DNA of 64,000 nt from positions 2,418,001 to 2,482,000 of the forward strand of contig CP069418.1 in the NCBI GenBank assembly GCA_017569305.1, in the 5' to 3' direction. The DNA comes from Clostridiales bacterium FE2011 (GTDB taxonomy: Bacteria; Bacillota; Clostridia; Christensenellales; Aristaeellaceae). Below are positions 60,274 through 64,000 of the stretch, piece after piece (the first letter of the stretch is position 1; the number at the start of each line of letters is the position of its first letter). The position numbers and the translations under genes are program-made. The notes under the pieces were generated by a model. It was not told where the DNA came from. It searched no databases and saw nothing but the letters and a program-made list of their open reading frames with translations.

Positions 60274-61563
60274 TTGCTGTATTATCTCTGGAGTGTTATA
60301 CAGGACCTGTTTTACACAGTGACAATCACAACGCTGATGCACGCGTTCCTGGGAAGGCTGTACGGCCGGACAGGACGCCGGGGGCACGCGATCGGCCTGA
60401 TCGCCGGAGTTGCTGCCGGCACGGCGCTGGCCGTTGTGAAACAGACCACCAATAAAATCATATCCAGTCACTGGAACCATTGGACCTACGCTTATCTGAT
60501 GGCTTTCATAGTGGCATTTTTCATGTTGTCCCTGTTCCTGGGCCGGAAGGAAGGAAAGAAGCCGGCTGCGGGCGGGATCTGCCTGATCCTTTGCGGGGCC
60601 GCGGCCTCCGCGGGAATGATCTTCTTCCGGCTGCCGACGGTGCTGCTGTATCCCTTCAGCTTCAACACCATGGGCAACGGTTTCTTCTCAGCTTACTACA
60701 TGGAGCGGCTGGGCGGCTGGGCGCTGGCGCTTCTTCTGCTGTTCGTCTATTCGCGCCTCCTGTACGGATGCGCTGTACATATCCGGAAGGGCGCTGTGCC
60801 GCGGCGGGTGCTCCGCGCAGGCGTCCTGATTTACGCGGTCTACTGCCTGGGACGGTTCTTTGTTCCGTGGATCAGCCGGGCTAAATGGCTGGGCTGGTCT
60901 GTGAAATATACCGAAGCCCAGTACGGCTGGATCGGCTCCTTTACCATGTGGACGGCAACCAATGCCATGATCTTTATCTGGATCATCGCGGCACTGGCAG
61001 CATTGACAGCCCTGCTGTTCCTGCTGGAGAACACCAGGGTGACGGAACCCTATGAGCACGCGGCGCAGCTGCGCAAGCTCCGTGCCGGGAACCGGAAACG
61101 CCGTCGGCTGGCAATTGCCACGCTGGTGATGATCCTGCTGTTCGTGCTGACGCTGACCGTGGTGAAGGCTTATGACACCCGGGAAGTTGTGCTTTCCGCC
61201 CCGGAAACCTATACCGTGGACGGGGACAGGATCCTGGTTTCCGCAGAAAGTGTCAATGACGGCCACCTGCACCGGTTTGAATACACAACGGAGCGGAACG
61301 TAACCATCCGCTGGATTGTGGTGAAGAAACCCAACTCCGCCACCTACGGCGTCGGCTTTGACGCCTGTGAGGTCTGCGGCAGCGCGGGCTACTACGAGCG
61401 GGGCAGCCAGGTGGTTTGCAAACGCTGCGACGTTGTCATGAACATCAATACCATCGGCTTCAAAGGCGGCTGCAACCCGATTCCGCTGGCATACGAAGTG
61501 AGCGGAGGCAACCTCGTCTTCCGCCTTGAAGATTTATTATCCGGCGAAAAGGAGTTCAGGTAA
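60274..61563 (+). CDS. DUF2318 Fe-S membrane protein
   Basis: 429 residues. The start is TTG or the in-frame codon at 60274, after TGGAGGGC. About eight membrane helices (residues ~1-300) are followed by an extracellular C-terminal domain with Cys365-x2-Cys, a later CKRC pair and a last Cys (GGCNP), the DUF2318 iron-sulfur-type pattern. It belongs to the P19 iron locus and probably takes part in electron transfer or ferric reduction outside the membrane. Confidence 0.9.
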   Translation: MLYYLWSVIQDLFYTVTITTLMHAFLGRLYGRTGRRGHAIGLIAGVAAGTALAVVKQTTNKIISSHWNHWTYAYLMAFIVAFFMLSLFLGRKEGKKPAAGGICLILCGAAASAGMIFFRLPTVLLYPFSFNTMGNGFFSAYYMERLGGWALALLLLFVYSRLLYGCAVHIRKGAVPRRVLRAGVLIYAVYCLGRFFVPWISRAKWLGWSVKYTEAQYGWIGSFTMWTATNAMIFIWIIAALAALTALLFLLENTRVTEPYEHAAQLRKLRAGNRKRRRLAIATLVMILLFVLTLTVVKAYDTREVVLSAPETYTVDGDRILVSAESVNDGHLHRFEYTTERNVTIRWIVVKKPNSATYGVGFDACEVCGSAGYYERGSQVVCKRCDVVMNINTIGFKGGCNPIPLAYEVSGGNLVFRLEDLLSGEKEFR

Positions 61564-61574
61564 TTCAGAATTCC

Positions 61575-61665
61575 ATGATCGCCGTTACCAAAGTTCCAAC
61601 GGGAACTTTGACGGCTGTAATGTGGCAGCCGTTACCCAAATCAAAGATTTGGACAGCTGCTCAAC
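61575..61665. repeat. Two-hairpin dispersed element, copy 2
   Basis: ATGATCGCCGTTACC, variable stem AAAGTTCC/GGAACTTT, then GACGGCTGTAATGTGGCAGC, CCGTTACCCAAATCAAAG and GGACAGCTGCTC. Compare 50268-50371. Confidence 0.65.
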
Positions 61666-61684
61666 AATTCATAATTAATGGTTG

Positions 61685-61714
61685 ATTCCGGATTCATCGG
61701 GATGAATCCGGAAT
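61685..61714 (+). promoter_or_regulatory. Perfect 14-bp hairpin before the FtsX-type gene
   Basis: ATTCCGGATTCATC-GG-GATGAATCCGGAAT, ending two bases before AGGAGG. No T-run. Could govern translation or mRNA processing. Confidence 0.65.
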
Positions 61715-61727
61715 AGGAGGAAAAGAA

Positions 61728-63026
61728 ATGCTGTTGCGGATGATTCGCGGCGTACTGTTCCATCAGAAAGGGAAAATGCTGCTGATCGCATTTACGATTG
61801 CGCTGGGCGCCAGCCTGGCTACGGGCATGCTGAACGTTATGATGGACGTGGGAGACAAGGTCAACCAGGAACTGAAGAATTACGGCGCCAATATTGTGGT
61901 GAAGCCGAAGGATTCCTCCCTTCTGTCCGATATTTATGACGTGGGCGAAGGCGGGGAAGAGCTGAACACCGCCTGGCTGAAGGAGGATGACCTGGGCAAG
62001 ATCAAGACGATCTTCTGGGCGTTCAATATCGTGGACTTCGCGCCGTTCCTGGATACCCAGGCCGTACTGCCGGACGGCAGCGCGGTCAAACTGAACGGAA
62101 GCTGGTTCAACCATCACCTGTCCCTGCCCACGGGCGAGGAGCTGGACGCCGGCGTGGTCGGCATGCGCTCCTGGTGGGACGTGACGGACGGACGCTGGCT
62201 GGATGAAAAGGACGAGAACGCGAACGCGGAAATCATGGCCGGTATGACGGTAGCCCAGGCTCAGGGCTGGAAAGCCGGCGACACGGTGACGCTGCAGGGC
62301 AGCAAGGGTGAAAAGACCGTGACGGTGGCCGGTATCTATGATGCGGGCGGAGACGAGGATGAACAGATCTTCGGCACGCTGGCCCTGGTGCAGGAGCTGA
62401 CCGGACGGGAAGGCAAGGTGGCCTCGGTAGAGGTTTCCGCCATCACCACCCCGGACAACGAGCTGGCCCGCCGGGCGGCCAGGAATCCGGCGGCATTGTC
62501 CGGCCGGGACTATGAAACCTGGTACTGCACGGCTTATGTGAGCGCGATCTGCTACCAGATCCAGGAAGCGATTCCCGGATCCGTGGCCGCCGCGGTCCGT
62601 AAGGTTGCGGAAGGTGAAGGCGCCGTGCTGGAAAAGACACAGCTGCTGATGATCCTGATTACGGCGCTGAGCCTGATCGGTTCCGCCCTGGGCATCAGCA
62701 ACCTGGTGACGGCCAGCGTGATGGAGCGGGCAAAGGAAATCGGCCTGCTGAAGGCCATCGGCGCGCGGGATCATTCCATCACGGGCGTTATCATGACGGA
62801 AATCCTGGTCACGGCGCTGATCGGCGGCGCGGCAGGATACTTTATGGGCTTCGGATTTGCCCAGCTGATCGGCCGGAGCGTATTCGGCGCGGCGGTGGAA
62901 ATGAAACCGGCGGTGGTGCCGATCGTGGCGGGCCTGGTGGCTCTGGTGACGCTGGCGGGCAGCCTGCCGGCGATCCGGACGGTGCTCAGGCTGAAGCCGG
63001 CCGAAGTGCTGCATGGAGGTCACTGA
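61728..63026 (+). CDS. FtsX/MacB-type ABC permease, first
   Basis: 432 residues, ATG after AGGAGGAAAAGAA. An N-terminal helix (LLIAFTIALGASLATGML), a large extracellular MacB-type core (residues ~45-300, with TVTVAGIYDAGGDEDEQIF) and three C-terminal helices; MERAKEIGLLKAIGARD is the conserved FtsX loop. In P19/FTR1 loci a pair of FtsX permeases and an ATPase follow DUF2318; this is the first of the pair. Confidence 0.93.
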   Translation: MLLRMIRGVLFHQKGKMLLIAFTIALGASLATGMLNVMMDVGDKVNQELKNYGANIVVKPKDSSLLSDIYDVGEGGEELNTAWLKEDDLGKIKTIFWAFNIVDFAPFLDTQAVLPDGSAVKLNGSWFNHHLSLPTGEELDAGVVGMRSWWDVTDGRWLDEKDENANAEIMAGMTVAQAQGWKAGDTVTLQGSKGEKTVTVAGIYDAGGDEDEQIFGTLALVQELTGREGKVASVEVSAITTPDNELARRAARNPAALSGRDYETWYCTAYVSAICYQIQEAIPGSVAAAVRKVAEGEGAVLEKTQLLMILITALSLIGSALGISNLVTASVMERAKEIGLLKAIGARDHSITGVIMTEILVTALIGGAAGYFMGFGFAQLIGRSVFGAAVEMKPAVVPIVAGLVALVTLAGSLPAIRTVLRLKPAEVLHGGH

Positions 63027-63029
63027 ACG

Positions 63030-64000
63030 ATGACAAGACGCAGAATGTTCCTGAGAATGATCACCGCCTCGCTGCTCCGGCGGCGGAGCCGGATGCTGAT
63101 CGCGCTGCTTTCCATCGGCATCGGCGCGACAATCCTGGCAGGCCTGGTGACGATATATGTGGACGTGCCCCGGCAGATGGGCGCCCAGTTCCGCTCCTTC
63201 GGCGCGAATATGCTGCTGCTTGCGGATGAGGGAAAGAGCATGACAGCCGGGGAACTGGATGAGGCTCTGAAAACCATTAACACGGACCAGCTGGTGGGCG
63301 CGGCGCCCTACCGCTACGTGCGGGTGGACATGACCACGCGCCAGCAGTCTTTTACGGCGGCGGGCACGGACTTCAGCCAGATTACAAAAACAAGCCCCTA
63401 TTTCAGCGTGGACGGCCGGTATCCGGAGAATCCCCGGGAAGTGCTGGTGGGCAAGGAAATCGCAGAGACGATCGGCGTAAGGATCGGGTCGGGCATGGAA
63501 CTGACCTGGCAGCCTTCGGCGAGTGAAACGGAAAGCGATCCGGAAGAGGACCGGAAGCCCGGCGCGGTGCTGACCGGCAGCGCGGAAGGCTGGAGCGGCG
63601 GAAAGGTCTATGTGACGGTGAAGCTGGACGATGAATCCAGGATTGCCTCCATGACCGTTGACGCGGGTACCCAGACGCCGGAAATCGGCGGACTGGCCCA
63701 GACGGACGAAGCCTTCAATGCCCAGTTTATCGGCAAGACGCTGCCGCTGACCCTGGGGCAGGACGTGGACGCGCTCAGCGGCGCCACGGTGACCTCCACG
63801 GCGGTGGTGGACGCCCTGAACACCGCCCGGAACGCGGAAAACAGGGCCACAGCCCGGACGGTGAAATGCACTGTCTCCGGCATCCTGACTACGGGCGGCG
63901 AAGAAGAAGCCTATGTGTTCATGAGCCTGGAGGATATGGCGAACCTGACAGACGAAGATAAGGTGGACGTGGCGGAGCTGAGCGTAAGCGCCTCGGCGGA
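63030..64000 (+). CDS. FtsX/MacB-type ABC permease with FMN-binding domain insertion (partial)
   Basis: The window ends inside the gene; 323 codons are visible from the ATG at 63030, three bases after the previous stop. After the N-terminal helix (LIALLSIGIGATILAGLV) the MacB-type core is interrupted near residue 180 by ~90 residues that read as an FMN_bind domain: GSAEGWSGGKVYVTVKLDD to DALSGATVTSTAVVDALN. DALSGAT fits the ApbE flavinylation motif Dxx(S/T)GAT, with Thr253 the expected FMN site. The core then resumes with VSGILTTGGEEEAYVFMSL. It is the second of the FtsX pair. Confidence 0.9.
   Translation, partial: MTRRRMFLRMITASLLRRRSRMLIALLSIGIGATILAGLVTIYVDVPRQMGAQFRSFGANMLLLADEGKSMTAGELDEALKTINTDQLVGAAPYRYVRVDMTTRQQSFTAAGTDFSQITKTSPYFSVDGRYPENPREVLVGKEIAETIGVRIGSGMELTWQPSASETESDPEEDRKPGAVLTGSAEGWSGGKVYVTVKLDDESRIASMTVDAGTQTPEIGGLAQTDEAFNAQFIGKTLPLTLGQDVDALSGATVTSTAVVDALNTARNAENRATARTVKCTVSGILTTGGEEEAYVFMSLEDMANLTDEDKVDVAELSVSASA

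Noticed and set aside
57899..61563. Long antisense frames under FTR1, P19 and DUF2318 genes
   Set aside because: They mirror genes with clear domains, have His/Gln/Arg-rich products and no ribosome sites.
1..64000. tRNA, rRNA, prophage or insertion-sequence transposase genes
   Set aside because: No cloverleaf with CCA-compatible end, no rRNA-like stretch and no transposase or integrase reading frame was recognised by eye; a tRNAscan or Infernal run would settle this.

Overview
The window looks like chromosome of a low-to-mid GC Gram-positive anaerobe of the Clostridia (Bacillota), probably an animal gut or rumen commensal. Supporting signs are a T-box leader, a FloA/NfeD pair, a Firmicute-type PurF with short propeptide and Fe-S cysteines, ECF sigma/anti-sigma and lipoprotein solute-binding proteins, strong AGGAGG ribosome sites and consensus TTGACA/TATAAT promoters. 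Nothing in the sequence fixes the species; a Christensenellales/Aristaeellaceae-like genome is a guess. Intergenic DNA is packed with short dispersed repeats (GGTAGGA strings, AATTCATAATTC strings, TGTGACAG...CTGTCACA palindromes, ACTTAAAAATGG tags), a strong signature of this genome.

Region 1 (1-8.5 kb) is visibly AT-richer and holds the 3' part of what I read as a Dpd (7-deazaguanine DNA modification/restriction) island: the end of a dpdE-like gene, a RecQ-like helicase (dpdF), dpdG-like and dpdH-like ATPase genes, a coiled-coil gene, then a convergent WYL regulator. Region 2 (8.6-11.5 kb) carries small secreted, zinc-ribbon and membrane proteins, and a tandem pair of 29-bp-core stem-loops enclosed by terminators. 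Region 3 (12-16.8 kb, minus strand) is aromatic amino-acid metabolism: DAHP synthase and a TrpXYZ-type ABC transporter under a T-box whose specifier reads best as UUC (Phe). Region 4 (17-21.7 kb) has an esterase, purF with an unusual promoter/leader, and an OmpR-type two-component pair preceded by three phased CTTAAGG repeats.

Region 5 (22.4-43.5 kb) is the most unusual block: four paralogous 777-911 residue lipoproteins, each joining a propeller-like N-terminal half to a MalE-like solute-binding half, with a BspA-type LRR protein, two MacA/HlyD-like adaptors, a MalF/MalG permease pair with no ATPase, a MacB-core-like membrane protein without ATPase, and an ECF sigma/anti-sigma pair. Region 6 (43.7-54.8 kb) is housekeeping: YdcF-like protein, SDR reductase, GH31 glucosidase, membrane MutS-like protein, NfeD-FloA operon, CBS-domain transporter. 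Region 7 (55-64 kb) has an autoregulated MarR gene and an iron locus: DtxR and AraC regulators diverging from FTR1 permease, P19 protein, DUF2318 Fe-S membrane protein and two FtsX-type permeases. Three TTAG-N6-CTAA iron boxes lie in the divergent promoter region, and the second permease carries an FMN-binding (flavinylation) domain inserted in its extracellular domain.
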